From positions 930,001-994,000 of the forward strand of contig NZ_CP133148.1 of assembly GCF_036488675.1 (NCBI RefSeq): 64,000 nt of DNA, read 5' to 3'. Shown here in pieces: positions 1 to 7,599 of this stretch (within the stretch, counting starts at the first letter, position 1; each line of letters begins with the position of its first letter). The notes below the pieces were generated by a model. It did not search any database. It was not told the DNA's origin and saw only the letters and a list, made by a program, of their open reading frames with translations. The translations under genes and the position numbers were made by a program. This stretch comes from Sinorhizobium chiapasense (GTDB lineage Bacteria > Pseudomonadota > Alphaproteobacteria > Rhizobiales > Rhizobiaceae).

Positions 1-2
1 CT

Positions 3-947
3 GAAATCTGCGCCGAGCCACCCCCACCAGAGAGCCGAGCCGTGACAGGGCGTCATCCGGTAGAAACGCTTTGGCGGCAATGTTTGCTGCCTGAATATTT
101 TCTCGGCAATGACGGCAGCAACCACAAGCTCTACCGTCTTTACGACGCCATCCGCGCCGCCGTTCCTTCAGCCCCAGCAGCGCGGGTCGGAGTCCCTTCC
201 GACGCTACGCCAAAGATGGTGAAAGCGGCTCTTTCCGTCGATTGGTCGAACGAGAACGAGGAAGCAACCGTTCACAACGTCTGGCACGCGATGATTTCCG
301 TGTTGCCGACGCCCACGCCAGCCCCAGACGCGCCGGAGCCGGTCGCGTGGATGCCGATCGATAGCGCTCCGAAAGACGGCACAATTGTTGACCTTTGGCA
401 CGAGGAGTTCGACCGCCAGGCTGACATGTATTGGGGCAAGCCGCAACACTGCTGCGGTGAAGACGGACAATATTGCGACGGCGAATGGCATTCAGAGCCG
501 GAAGGGTGGGTTTGCTCTTCGGTCAACCAAACCATTTTCAGTGACGGCTACACGCATTGGAGATTGCCTCCGGTCGGCCCCGCCGTCTCTCCGAAGTCGT
601 GCCTCGATCGTGCGCAGGGTGACAATCAGCCCCGCTACACCACCAAGCGGCTGCACGACGAGATCGCTAAGGCGAAGGAATACGCTCGTCGGGAAGCGCT
701 GACGGAAGCCGCTATCAAAGCGCACTCACTGATCGCCATGGACTACGTCGCCGACAACGTGCGCGACCAGATACTGTCTCTCAACGGAGAGCCTTTGGAC
801 CTGCTTACGCCAGCGCAGGCGTGGCAGGAGCTATGCGAAACGCCTGACATCACGTCGCCAGAAGAATACCCGGACCACGCGCTGATCACGATGGAGCAAC
901 TGGCCGATTACATGCGCCGTGCCACCACTGTGGAGGACACTCTATGA
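3..947 (+). CDS. Phage-type hypothetical protein with DUF551-like region, 5' end outside window
   Basis: The frame is open from the left edge of the window, so the gene is probably partial; GTG at 42 is only an internal candidate start. Translated from base 42 it gives 301 aa. The middle carries the pattern PVAWMPIDSAPKDGT followed by Trp/Cys-rich sequence ending near HWRLPP, which resembles the DUF551-type module of phage accessory proteins. The C-terminal third is helical and charged. The stop overlaps the next start by four bases (ATGA), so the two are probably translationally coupled. The upstream in-frame peptide around PPPPESR resembles a linker in the next gene (PPERRDE), which supports coding before base 42. 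Function unknown. Confidence 0.6.
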   Translation, partial: EICAEPPPPESRAVTGRHPVETLWRQCLLPEYFLGNDGSNHKLYRLYDAIRAAVPSAPAARVGVPSDATPKMVKAALSVDWSNENEEATVHNVWHAMISVLPTPTPAPDAPEPVAWMPIDSAPKDGTIVDLWHEEFDRQADMYWGKPQHCCGEDGQYCDGEWHSEPEGWVCSSVNQTIFSDGYTHWRLPPVGPAVSPKSCLDRAQGDNQPRYTTKRLHDEIAKAKEYARREALTEAAIKAHSLIAMDYVADNVRDQILSLNGEPLDLLTPAQAWQELCETPDITSPEEYPDHALITMEQLADYMRRATTVEDTL

Positions 948-1678
948 CCGAGAAGCTACAGCAGGCAGTCGCTGCCTACCTTTCCGCCATAGACTCTGAA
1001 CCGGAAAAAGACATATGGGACACTTGGGACGGCAAGCCGGCGAAAGGGGCTGAAAAGACATCTTCGGATGCCGCATGGGCAGACCACGGGCAGCGCGTAG
1101 AGGCATGCTTGACTGACGTGCGCGCCGCTCTCGCCACTCCCCCGTCAGCCCCACCAGAGAGACGAGACGAGCAAGAAGACATCGAGCATTTGCGAGAGCG
1201 GCTGTTCGAGGCCGAGGAAATCATCAAGGAACGAAATGATCGCCTCGCACTCGTTGACCGCATCTCCGACCTGCTCGGATTGCCGCAAGATCAAGAACTG
1301 GATCAGGTGGCATTCGAATTGTGGTTCTCGAAAACTATCGGCCCAGAGAGACGAGACGCGCCAGAGCCGGTCGCGTGGCGGTTGGTAGGCTCTTCAGCCG
1401 TGACCACCGACAAGGACATTATCGAGCGGTGGCGCTTGGCTTGTCCTGACCGTGAGATCATCCCCCTCTACGCCTCCCCGCCTTCAGACGGCGAGTTGGT
1501 GCGGATGCGGGAAGCCGCGATACGAAAGGCCGGTCAGGTCGCGATCGACGGCATCATTGACGGCTGGTCCGACCGTATCAGCATGCCTGACAATAACGAA
1601 CTGGCTGACTACCTGACCCGCATCGTTGATGCTTGCGCCCGCGCCGCCCTTTCCGCGAAGGAGACCGACCGTGGCTGA
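944..1678 (+). CDS. Phage-type hypothetical protein, 244 aa
   Basis: Uncharacterised protein in a tightly overlapping phage-like gene string. A central stretch around residues 75-100 is rich in Glu, Arg and Leu and could form a coiled coil. A later block reads DAPEPVAWRLV and then IPLYASPP, a pattern common in phage accessory proteins that share the PVAW/PLYA module. The C-terminus ends in RAALSAKE, a peptide shared with the next protein. The start ATG overlaps the preceding stop, and the stop overlaps the GTG start of the next gene by eight bases. No enzymatic motif was seen. The call as a real gene rests on the coupling and on the recurring module; the function is not known. Confidence 0.6.
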   Translation: MTEKLQQAVAAYLSAIDSEPEKDIWDTWDGKPAKGAEKTSSDAAWADHGQRVEACLTDVRAALATPPSAPPERRDEQEDIEHLRERLFEAEEIIKERNDRLALVDRISDLLGLPQDQELDQVAFELWFSKTIGPERRDAPEPVAWRLVGSSAVTTDKDIIERWRLACPDREIIPLYASPPSDGELVRMREAAIRKAGQVAIDGIIDGWSDRISMPDNNELADYLTRIVDACARAALSAKETDRG

Positions 1679-1985
1679 TACCGACGAACTCCGCTGCCTC
1701 GTGCCATTCCCGGATCAGAGCCACAGCTTTGTCCACGGATTTGAGGCCGGGATGATCTCACAACAAATGACGAACGGCGAGCAGCTGATCGGCGGCAAGG
1801 AAGGGTTTCCTAAGCACGTCGCCAACACGGAAGTATTTCGCCGGATGGCTGCAGCGCGTGGCTATGACCTCGAAATAGAGCCGTACGATGACCAGTACGC
1901 CTATTTTACGTTCACGAAGTGGAAGCAGCGCTTCAAGGTCGTTGGCGGCACTGACGCCGCCCTTTCCGCGAAGGAGGGCGAGTGA
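1671..1985 (+). CDS. Phage-type hypothetical protein, 104 aa
   Basis: The chosen start is GTG 1671, which follows an AAGGAG ribosome site at the end of the previous gene; the longer upstream reading would overlap that gene by over 50 bases. The protein has a compact Phe/Tyr/Lys-rich core (QAYFTFTKWKQRFKVV-like end) and the C-terminal peptide DAALSAKEGE, nearly identical to the end of the preceding protein. The stop TGA overlaps the next start as TGATG. There is no recognised domain; it is probably a small prophage accessory protein. Confidence 0.55.
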   Translation: MADTDELRCLVPFPDQSHSFVHGFEAGMISQQMTNGEQLIGGKEGFPKHVANTEVFRRMAAARGYDLEIEPYDDQYAYFTFTKWKQRFKVVGGTDAALSAKEGE

Positions 1986-2260
1986 TGGCCTACGGCGACT
2001 ACAAAGGCCCGGACAAGCCCGACAAGGGCAAGGAAAACGGTAGCTGCAATCGCACGCGGTGCCAGTGCGCCCCGGCTCGCTGGTACAACCACGGCTCCTA
2101 TTCCTGGTACTGCGACGACTGCCGCGCTCAGATCGAGTTCGATCCGGTGAACCATCGCTACTGGAAACTCTGGCACGAGCCTAAGTGCGGCCATCCGCAA
2201 TTCGAAACCCGCGAGATGATGGACGCACGCGCCGCCCTCCGGAAAGCCACGGAGGTGTGA
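1985..2260 (+). CDS. Cys-rich phage-type hypothetical protein, 91 aa
   Basis: Start ATG 1985 overlaps the previous stop (TGATG) behind a strong AAGGAGGGCGA site; a GTG at 1982 in the same frame is less likely. The N-terminal half contains CNRTRCQC and, about 25 residues later, CDDC, with a further Cys near residue 70, so a zinc-binding fold is plausible. The rest is Trp/Tyr/His rich. It lies in the same coupled gene string as its neighbours. No specific family was recognised. Confidence 0.55.
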   Translation: MAYGDYKGPDKPDKGKENGSCNRTRCQCAPARWYNHGSYSWYCDDCRAQIEFDPVNHRYWKLWHEPKCGHPQFETREMMDARAALRKATEV

Positions 2261-2261
2261 G

Positions 2262-2501
2262 GTGAGCGATGAGCGTATTATCCCATGCCCGAACTGCGGA
2301 GGCGATGGGGGATGGGAGCGCATCCACAACGACAGATACCCCAGTTCTTACAATGGCGATCCGCCTCGCTCATGGGAGCCATGCATTGAATGCGACGGGC
2401 AGGGGGAAATCATTATTGTAACGTCGTTGACCGATTTCTACGATCTGTCCTCGCCTGATCTGGGTGGCTTCCGCCAGGCGCTCAAGGAGGGCGAATGCTA
2501 G
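2262..2501 (+). CDS. Small zinc-finger-like phage protein (two CxxC pairs)
   Basis: 79-aa protein starting at GTG 2262, one base after the previous stop. It carries CPNCGGDGG near residue 9 and CIECDGQGE near residue 46. This paired CxxCxGxG pattern resembles the DnaJ-type zinc knuckle found in many small phage proteins. The remainder is acidic and hydrophobic without known motifs. It is the last plus-strand gene of the coupled string; the genes beyond it appear to run on the opposite strand. Specific role unknown. Confidence 0.6.
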   Translation: MSDERIIPCPNCGGDGGWERIHNDRYPSSYNGDPPRSWEPCIECDGQGEIIIVTSLTDFYDLSSPDLGGFRQALKEGEC

Positions 2502-2701
2502 TCAGGTACATCTCTCCGCGGCCACTTCGGCTTTGGTGGCTTCGGCGGTTTGGGAGCAGGGCCGATGTCGAGAAGATGGCGTTCATGGATGGTGATCGGG
2601 TAATCGAGGCCGGGAACGTGCAGGGTCACGCGACCGTCTTCCCATACCCGCGCGACCTTGCCGCGAATGCTCGCCATTTCGCCTTTGATCGCCTTTTTCA
2701 T
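2498..2701 (-). CDS. Small phage-type hypothetical protein, beta-rich with Pro/Lys tail
   Basis: 67 aa from the ATG at 2701; an alternative internal start is at 2677 (MASIRG). The core GKVARVWEDGRVTLHVPG followed by YPITI looks like a small beta-barrel-type domain, and the tail is a run of Pro/Lys repeats (PKPPKPPKPK). The start codon overlaps the stop of an upstream minus-strand frame (ATGA) and has no clear ribosome site of its own, which fits translational coupling. A plus-strand ORF (2495-2740) with a strong ribosome site covers the same bases; only one of the two is likely to be real, and this strand has the more protein-like sequence. Confidence 0.5.
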   Translation of the reverse strand: MKKAIKGEMASIRGKVARVWEDGRVTLHVPGLDYPITIHERHLLDIGPAPKPPKPPKPKWPRRDVPD

Positions 2702-3165
2702 GGAACGTATTTGGCGCTGTCGCGCACAGAGGCAAGATGAGCACCCCGACCGCGCCGGGCAGAAGCGGTCGCTACCACATAGCCGTCAGACGGTCGTTCT
2801 CTTCCCAAGTCTGGCGCAAGTCGCTGATTTCGGCGATCGTCCTCGGGTGGGCCTTTGCCCATTCGAAAGAGCGCTCCGCTTCGCAGAGCTTTGAATAGAG
2901 TTCCGGGTCCTTCGGCAGGTGGTGAAGGACGATCGAAACCACCGCACGCAAGGCGTTCAACTCCGCGCGCAACTCCTCCACTTCCTGAGTAAGATGGCGC
3001 GAGGGTGTCGGTAGACACCTCGCCAAAAGCCTCGTCAGCATGTTCAATCCAATTTTCAGGTTTCCTGCAGTTGTATCCGCTTTTTGCGGTTGTGCAATGC
3101 AGGATCACGCCTTCCAGATCGTCATGGCAAAAGTTGTCAACCGATGCCTTGCCATCCGTTCCCAT
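2698..3165 (-). CDS. Possible phage hypothetical ORF overlapping the coiled-coil gene
   Basis: 155-aa frame. The first 50 residues (VDNFCHDDLEGV, then Cys/His/Trp-containing sequence) look protein-like, but from about residue 50 the composition becomes Gly/Arg/Ser/Pro-rich, and the DNA there also encodes the more convincing coiled-coil gene in another frame. Its stop overlaps the ATG at 2701 as ATGA. Either this is a real overlapping gene, or its N-terminal part is the remnant of a frameshifted gene. Low confidence. Confidence 0.25.
   Translation of the reverse strand: MGTDGKASVDNFCHDDLEGVILHCTTAKSGYNCRKPENWIEHADEAFGEVSTDTLAPSYSGSGGVARGVERLACGGFDRPSPPAEGPGTLFKALRSGALFRMGKGPPEDDRRNQRLAPDLGRERPSDGYVVATASARRGRGAHLASVRDSAKYVP
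2772..3041 (-). CDS. Small coiled-coil phage-type protein, 89 aa
   Basis: Start taken at ATG 3041 (MLTRLLAR); a TTG two codons upstream is possible. Residues 17-45 form an amphipathic heptad-like stretch (EEVEELRAELNALRA-like), followed by a second helical region rich in Glu, Lys and Trp. The size and helical character are typical of small prophage accessory proteins. It is nested within a longer, weaker frame on the same strand. No enzymatic motif was found; function unknown. Confidence 0.5.
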   Translation of the reverse strand: MLTRLLARCLPTPSRHLTQEVEELRAELNALRAVVSIVLHHLPKDPELYSKLCEAERSFEWAKAHPRTIAEISDLRQTWEENDRLTAMW

Positions 3166-3286
3166 CGCTTGACATTCAATCCCGCCCTATTCCATATATC
3201 GGGAGCGGACAGGGTCTCCTCGCAGCACACGCTGCCAGACCAACGATAAGCCATGCCCAAGCGGCAGGCGCATACCGGAGCCCGCT

Positions 3287-3517
3287 ATGTCCGACATCAA
3301 CACCGCCTCTGTTCACAAGCTCGACAACTACCTCACGCTCAAAGAGGTGATGGCAATCACCAAAGTCGGCAGCTCGACGATCTATCGCTGGATCGACGAG
3401 GGCACGTTCCCTGACTCGAGGAAGCTAGGCGCTAACTGCGTCCGGTGGACCGAATCGGACATCATGGCCTGGCAGCGTGGCTTGCCCTTCACGAACGCGC
3501 TGAAAAAGGCGTCGTAG
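3287..3517 (+). CDS. AlpA-family helix-turn-helix phage regulator
   Basis: 76-aa DNA-binding protein. The block LTLKEVMAITKVGSSTIYRW at residues 16-35, followed by IDEGTFPDSRKLG and a Trp-containing beta hairpin, is the MerR-like winged helix-turn-helix of AlpA/excisionase-type prophage regulators. Such proteins typically activate or direct excision of prophage-like elements. It starts a plus-strand pair with the next gene, five bases downstream. The region upstream, shared with the minus-strand genes, is where early phage promoters would be expected; TTGACA occurs at 3169-3174, but no convincing -10 partner was found. Confidence 0.8.
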   Translation: MSDINTASVHKLDNYLTLKEVMAITKVGSSTIYRWIDEGTFPDSRKLGANCVRWTESDIMAWQRGLPFTNALKKAS

Positions 3518-3522
3518 CTCCG

Positions 3523-3984
3523 ATGCGCGCGCATAGGCGGGTTACACGCGAACCACTTTGGTATCTGACGAAGGACGGCGACAAGACTTGCTTGGCACTC
3601 TATGAGCGGCACTATTCATGCTACCGATATCGGGACGGCCGGAAGCGAGTGCTCTTCGCTGGGCCCGGAGAGAAGATTGTTCTCAGAACAGGAGATGGCG
3701 ACGCCCTGTTCGTCTGGCGAAAATTCATCGATGCCAGCGGGGAGCAAGGCATCAACTGTGCTGTCTTTCGCAACGAAAGCTCGCACCTCGCGTCCGACCT
3801 TATCCGACAGGCTGACGCAATCGCTGATCACTGCTGGCCTAGTGAGAGGCATTACACATACGTCAATCCGCGAGCAGTCAGGAGCAGCAATCCGGGATAC
3901 TGCTTTATGGCCGCTGGATGGAGGCGATGCGGAGTGACCAAGGGCAAACTCCTGATCCTCGAAAGACCCGTTTTTGGGCGATAA
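3523..3984 (+). CDS. Conserved phage-associated hypothetical protein, 153 aa
   Basis: Start ATG 3523 (MRAHRRVTREPLWYLTKDGD) lies five bases after the AlpA stop; the longer frame from 3445 would overlap AlpA. The sequence contains VFRNESS, a Trp-rich HCWPSERHYTYVN block and a C-terminal GYCFMAAGWRRCGVTKGKL block. I recognise this arrangement as a conserved protein of unknown function in rhizobial prophages. The GWRRCG...G end is reminiscent of small N-acetyltransferase-like phage proteins, but this is not certain. It is the last clear gene of the accessory region. Confidence 0.65.
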   Translation: MRAHRRVTREPLWYLTKDGDKTCLALYERHYSCYRYRDGRKRVLFAGPGEKIVLRTGDGDALFVWRKFIDASGEQGINCAVFRNESSHLASDLIRQADAIADHCWPSERHYTYVNPRAVRSSNPGYCFMAAGWRRCGVTKGKLLILERPVFGR

Positions 3985-4058
3985 TTTCACCGGAATTTTT
4001 GTGGGTACCATTGCGGGCACGAACCCAAAAATCCCGGATTTCGGAACTGAAAATTCAG

Positions 4059-4202
4059 TCACTTAGTTTCCTTCATTCGAAAGACTTCTTCTCCGCCATC
4101 TTTTGATTGCTTGATTTTAGCGGCCCGCAGCTCTTCCGGTTTTTTGATCGCCACTCCGCAAGGCGCTTTCTGCGCACACGTAAAACATGCCCGCCTGTCC
4201 AC
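4059..4202 (-). CDS. Possible small Cys-containing ORF at the prophage edge
   Basis: 47 aa from GTG 4202, preceded by a strong AGGAGGAGG site. It includes ACFTCAQKAPCG, a possible metal-binding knuckle, and then a Lys/Glu-rich tail. An ATG two bases earlier in another frame uses the same ribosome site and would give a 43-aa basic peptide, so the frame is not settled. It could be a remnant of the phage region. Low confidence. Confidence 0.25.
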   Translation of the reverse strand: MDRRACFTCAQKAPCGVAIKKPEELRAAKIKQSKDGGEEVFRMKETK

Positions 4203-4750
4203 ATACTTGCCTCCTCCTCGTTCGCCTTCAGCGACGAGTCGTCCGATTCCCGAGATAGTCAGCGGCTCCGAGGGATTCGCGAATCCAGATCGTTGATTCT
4301 CTTGTGAATCAGCAAAAAATCTTCCGCCGCCTTTTCGCCAGATGCCGTTCGGGTCGCGTCTTGTTTGTGGGAAGACAGCAAGGCGGGGCCGCCGATGCCC
4401 GGTTTTGCCCCTGTTTTCGGCCATTTTCTGCCCCTTTCTGAAACAGGGGGCTCGCTCCTCCCTTATGCTAACCCCCCGTCGCTAAAGGATTTTCTTAACC
4501 CTTTGTTAATTTCCCCGGGCGGTCTGAGGCGATTTTGTGTCGTTTCAGCAACAGGGATCAGGGAAGGGCAGCGCAAAGGAGGTGATCTGGCAAGTTGGTC
4601 GTTGCGTGCCCCACCCGGTTTTGTATTTTCAACTCCGGAAGCAAGGGCGGTTGATCGTCCGACTTCTTGAACGTTGGGGATGGGGCAGGGAACGCTGTCC
4701 TTCAGCAAAGAAACCCAGACCCGTTTGAAACTTTTGACTGGAGGTCAGAA
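4203..4750. other. Gene-free region: prophage/chromosome junction and porin leader
   Basis: About 550 bases with no convincing gene. On the minus strand a short open frame (about 4285-4460) encodes protein-like sequence but has no normal start codon, so it may be a phage gene remnant. The right half is the probable promoter and leader of the porin. It contains an unusually perfect match to the anti-Shine-Dalgarno complement at 4575-4587. No tRNA or duplicated attachment core was recognised. Confidence 0.5.
4575..4587 (+). promoter_or_regulatory. Extended Shine-Dalgarno-like site in the porin leader
   Basis: AAAGGAGGTGATC is a full 13-base complement to the 3' end of 16S rRNA. It lies about 165 bases upstream of the porin start, which has its own GGAGG site at 4740. 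The nearby candidate starts (GTG 4582 inside the site, TTG 4595) lead only to short or unremarkable frames. It may be a ribosome standby site or serve a short leader peptide; it may also be chance. Confidence 0.35.
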
Positions 4751-5806
4751 ATGAACATCAAGAGCCTTCTTCTCGGCTCCGCTGCTGCTCTCGCAGCAGT
4801 ATCCGGCGCTCAGGCAGCCGACGCAATCGTCGCCGCCGAGCCGGAGCCCATGGAATACGTTCGCGTCTGCGACGCTTTCGGCACGGGCTACTTCTACATC
4901 CCGGGCACCGAAACCTGCCTCAAGATCGGCGGCTACATCCGCGTTCAGGGCTCGTTCGGCCGTGACGAATCGACCAGCCGCTACAACAACGAAGACTTCT
5001 TCTTCGATGGCACCCGTGGTCAGTCCACGTCGGACTGGGACATGTTCTCCCGCGCTTACATCTCGTTCGACGCCAAGAGCGACACCGAGTACGGCACGCT
5101 CACCGGCTTCTTCGCTGCTGAGTTCAACGCCGACAACGACACTGATTCCGGCGACAGCGACTTCATCGACGTCGACGAAGCCTACATCCAGCTCGGCGGC
5201 TTCAAGGCCGGCTTCTTCTACAGCTGGTGGGATAAGGGCCTGAACGGTGAAACCGACACGCTCGGCAACTTCACCGAATTCAACTCGCTCGCCTACCTCT
5301 ATGACGGCGGCACCTTCCAGGCCGGTATCTCGGTCGACGAACTCGAAGGCACCAACACCAAGGCTAACGGCGTCGGCGTTGCCGGTATCGTTTCGGCCAC
5401 GCTCGGCGGCGTTTCCTTCGACCTGCTCGGCGGCTTCGACACCGAGATGGAAGAAGGCGCGATCCGCGGCTTGCTTTCGGCCGACCTCGGCCCGGGCGTC
5501 TTCCAGCTCGCTGGTATCTGGGCATCCGACCCGAACGCCTACTGGGCTCGTTCCGAGTGGACGGTTGCTGCTTCGTACCGTTGGAACGTCAACGACAAGC
5601 TGGCAATCACCCCCGGCGCTCAGTACTTCGGTAGCCTGCAGGACTCGCTCACCAGCTTCGGCAGCGACGATGCATGGCGCGTTGGTGGTACGGTTGACTA
5701 CAAGATCACCGAAGGTCTCGCCACCCGTCTGTCGGTTCAGTACGAAGATCAGGACAATGGCGACGACGAAGTCTTCGGCTTCCTCCGCCTGCAGCGTGAC
5801 TTCTAA
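4751..5806 (+). CDS. ropA: Outer-membrane porin, RopA/Omp2b family
   Basis: 351-aa general porin of the rhizobial/Brucella Omp2b family, forming a beta-barrel pore for small hydrophilic solutes in the outer membrane. The start is ATG 4751 behind GGAGGTC. A Sec signal peptide covers residues 1-22, with cleavage after AQA. The mature N-terminus has the family signature VRVCDAFGTGYFYIPG, two Cys and CLKIGGYIRVQG. Alternating aromatic/acidic beta strands follow, and the protein ends in RLQRDF with the terminal Phe needed for outer-membrane assembly. Codon use is strongly biased to C-ending codons, as expected for a highly expressed gene. A strong terminator follows at 5833. The symbol follows Rhizobium naming; several paralogues usually exist. 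Confidence 0.92.
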   Translation: MNIKSLLLGSAAALAAVSGAQAADAIVAAEPEPMEYVRVCDAFGTGYFYIPGTETCLKIGGYIRVQGSFGRDESTSRYNNEDFFFDGTRGQSTSDWDMFSRAYISFDAKSDTEYGTLTGFFAAEFNADNDTDSGDSDFIDVDEAYIQLGGFKAGFFYSWWDKGLNGETDTLGNFTEFNSLAYLYDGGTFQAGISVDELEGTNTKANGVGVAGIVSATLGGVSFDLLGGFDTEMEEGAIRGLLSADLGPGVFQLAGIWASDPNAYWARSEWTVAASYRWNVNDKLAITPGAQYFGSLQDSLTSFGSDDAWRVGGTVDYKITEGLATRLSVQYEDQDNGDDEVFGFLRLQRDF

Positions 5807-5832
5807 TCTGACCTGACCTCGGTCAGTTAGGG

Positions 5833-5864
5833 AAGCCCGGCTCTCGAGTCGGGCTTTCTTGTTT
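5833..5864 (+). terminator. Rho-independent terminator of the porin gene
   Basis: AAGCCCG at 5833-5839 pairs with CGGGCTT at 5850-5856, with a CTCTCGAGT-type loop that can extend the stem, followed by TTCTTGTTTTT. It lies 27 bases after the porin stop. Confidence 0.85.
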
Positions 5865-5915
5865 TTGGCGTTTCGCTGAGAGAGCGGCTTCCGCGCAGCG
5901 GTCAAGCGCGCGCGC

Positions 5916-6788
5916 TTACTGCTGCAGAAAGGCCGCTATGGCTTGTCTTGGGCCATCGAGATGTAGGAGCGGTGCGTGGCCCTGTCCGGCCGCTGTCACC
6001 GCCAGCAGGTTCGGATGCCGACGCTTCATCTCCTCCACCGTGGCCTCCGCCAGCAGCCTGGAACGCTCCCCACGAACGACCATCATCGGCAGGCTGGCGA
6101 AGGTGTCGAATTGTGGCCAAAGATCCGGCAGCGAGGTATCGGCCGTGAGCACCTGCAACTGTTCCGCGATCGCCGGATCGAAGTCGGCGACCGGGATGCC
6201 GCCTTCGTCGCGATAGATCGCCTTCGCCATCTCCAACCAATCGTGCTCGCGAAGAATCGGAAAATCTTTTCCGTGCACGGACTGCAAGTAACGAGGCGCG
6301 GCGGCCCAGTCTTTGGGCGTGGTCGCTCCGTTGAGGTAGTCCCGGATTCTCATCAGTCCCTCGATTTCGATGACGGGACCAATGTCGTTAAGAATGCAAC
6401 CTGCGATCAAGGCGGGGGCCAGGCCGATGAGATTGTGCAGGATCAGGCCGCCGCGCGACGTGCCGATGAAAATCGCCTTCTCGATACCGAAATGGCCGCA
6501 AGCCGCGATGAGGTCCGATGTTTCCGTCGCGATAATGTAACGGCTCTTGTCGTCGTCACGCTCCGAGCCGCCGCGCCCACGAGAATCAAGAGAGAGGACG
6601 AAATGCCCGCCTCCGGCCGAAGAGGCAAGGAAGTCCGCCAGCTCGTGGAAGTCGCGACTGTTGCGTGTAAGGCCGGCGAGGCAGACGACCGGGGTCCGTC
6701 CATGCTGTCGATCGCCGTAGGATCTAGCATAAAGCTGCAAGCCGTCCTGTGCCCGAAAGAGATACTCGCGAAATTCGCTCCGATCCAT
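5916..6788 (-). CDS. Alpha/beta-fold hydrolase
   Basis: 290-aa hydrolase of the alpha/beta superfamily, probably cytoplasmic; the substrate is not known. ATG 6788 is preferred (GGAG eight bases upstream) over a longer upstream reading. An oxyanion-region motif LAGLTRN is at about residues 37-43, the strand LSLDSRGRGGS at about 65-75, and the nucleophile elbow GTSRGG has Ser near 111. The catalytic His is likely in GQGHAP close to the C-terminus. It stands alone on the minus strand, converging on the porin gene. No signal peptide. Confidence 0.8.
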   Translation of the reverse strand: MDRSEFREYLFRAQDGLQLYARSYGDRQHGRTPVVCLAGLTRNSRDFHELADFLASSAGGGHFVLSLDSRGRGGSERDDDKSRYIIATETSDLIAACGHFGIEKAIFIGTSRGGLILHNLIGLAPALIAGCILNDIGPVIEIEGLMRIRDYLNGATTPKDWAAAPRYLQSVHGKDFPILREHDWLEMAKAIYRDEGGIPVADFDPAIAEQLQVLTADTSLPDLWPQFDTFASLPMMVVRGERSRLLAEATVEEMKRRHPNLLAVTAAGQGHAPLLHLDGPRQAIAAFLQQ

Positions 6789-6980
6789 GATTACTCCGTT
6801 TGCTCGAGAGGAGTGAAATCGTAGCTTCTGGATGCGCAACGGCAAGTGGGCGGATGCTTAGCCAGCACAGTGGTTTGTGCCAACAAAGCGGTTGTCAGGC
6901 CAAGATTGAAGTGTTCCAGCGAAGCCACCCCACTTCACGCTCTTGCGCGCGAAGAGCCGTGGACTGCCAGCGTGGGTGTC

Positions 6981-7484
6981 TTAGCTATAGGGCGAATAGC
7001 ACTGGCGACGCGGGCCGCCATACGGCTGATAGGTGTTGTCCCAGGCGCGATATGACCGATAGCGGGCATAACACCAGCGGGTATGAGGGCTACCGCCCCC
7101 GTAATATCTCGGACCGGCATATCTCGGCTGGCTCAACAGACCGCCGACGATCGCACCCGTCGCCAAGCCGCCGATGAACGCACCGAAATCGTTGTCGTCA
7201 TCATCGCGATAGTATCGGCGGTGGTATCGGTCACGGTAATAACTGCGGCGATAGTCACGATAGCTGCGCCCATCGTCCCGATAACCACGTCCACAGCGGG
7301 GCCAGCGGCACTTGCCGCTCTTCCCTTCCTCGCCACGCTCATAAGGAAACTGCACCCGTTGAATGTCGGTGGCTTGCGGCCTCACCGTCGGAATGACCGG
7401 AAATGCTTCCGCGGGTGGAACGCTGCTGATTGCCGTCGCCAGTGACAGAGCGACAATTGCTAACGTCTTCATAGGCTTCACCAT
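6981..7484 (-). CDS. BA14K family protein, exported
   Basis: About 167 aa. Start ATG 7484 (MVKPMK) follows GGGAAGGA; ATG 7472 is an alternative with better spacing. A signal peptide with hydrophobic core [14 protein letters not shown] ends near AEA. The middle is highly charged and Tyr/Arg/Asp-rich, followed by a Gly-rich hydrophobic patch ([15 protein letters not shown]) that could span or associate with the membrane. The C-terminus [19 protein letters not shown] with a closing RRQCYSPY is the BA14K domain first described as a Brucella lectin-like antigen. Role uncertain, probably envelope-associated. Confidence 0.8.
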   Translation of the reverse strand: MVKPMKTLAIVALSLATAISSVPPAEAFPVIPTVRPQATDIQRVQFPYERGEEGKSGKCRWPRCGRGYRDDGRSYRDYRRSYYRDRYHRRYYRDDDDNDFGAFIGGLATGAIVGGLLSQPRYAGPRYYGGGSPHTRWCYARYRSYRAWDNTYQPYGGPRRQCYSPYS

Positions 7485-7599
7485 TTCCTTCCCAAACAAA
7501 CGGGCCTCTTCCGAAAGGAAATGGTTGGGACCGCGTTTTGTGCCATCTTCCGACGGCCAATCACGATCATTTGATCGCTGCCGTACGGAGCCCGCGAAC

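Noticed and set aside
2495..2740. Plus-strand 81-aa ORF behind a strong ribosome site
   Set aside because: Not listed as a feature because the minus-strand frame over the same bases has the more convincing protein sequence; kept as a finding.
2737..2898. Plus-strand ORF of about 53 aa with a hydrophobic segment
   Set aside because: It lies wholly inside the better-supported minus-strand coiled-coil gene and has no ribosome site.
3616..4062. Minus-strand 148-aa ORF
   Set aside because: Shadow of the plus-strand conserved phage gene; composition and codon use do not support it.
4203..4460. Minus-strand protein-like frame ending near 4285
   Set aside because: No ATG, GTG or TTG start in a sensible place; treated as a possible remnant only.
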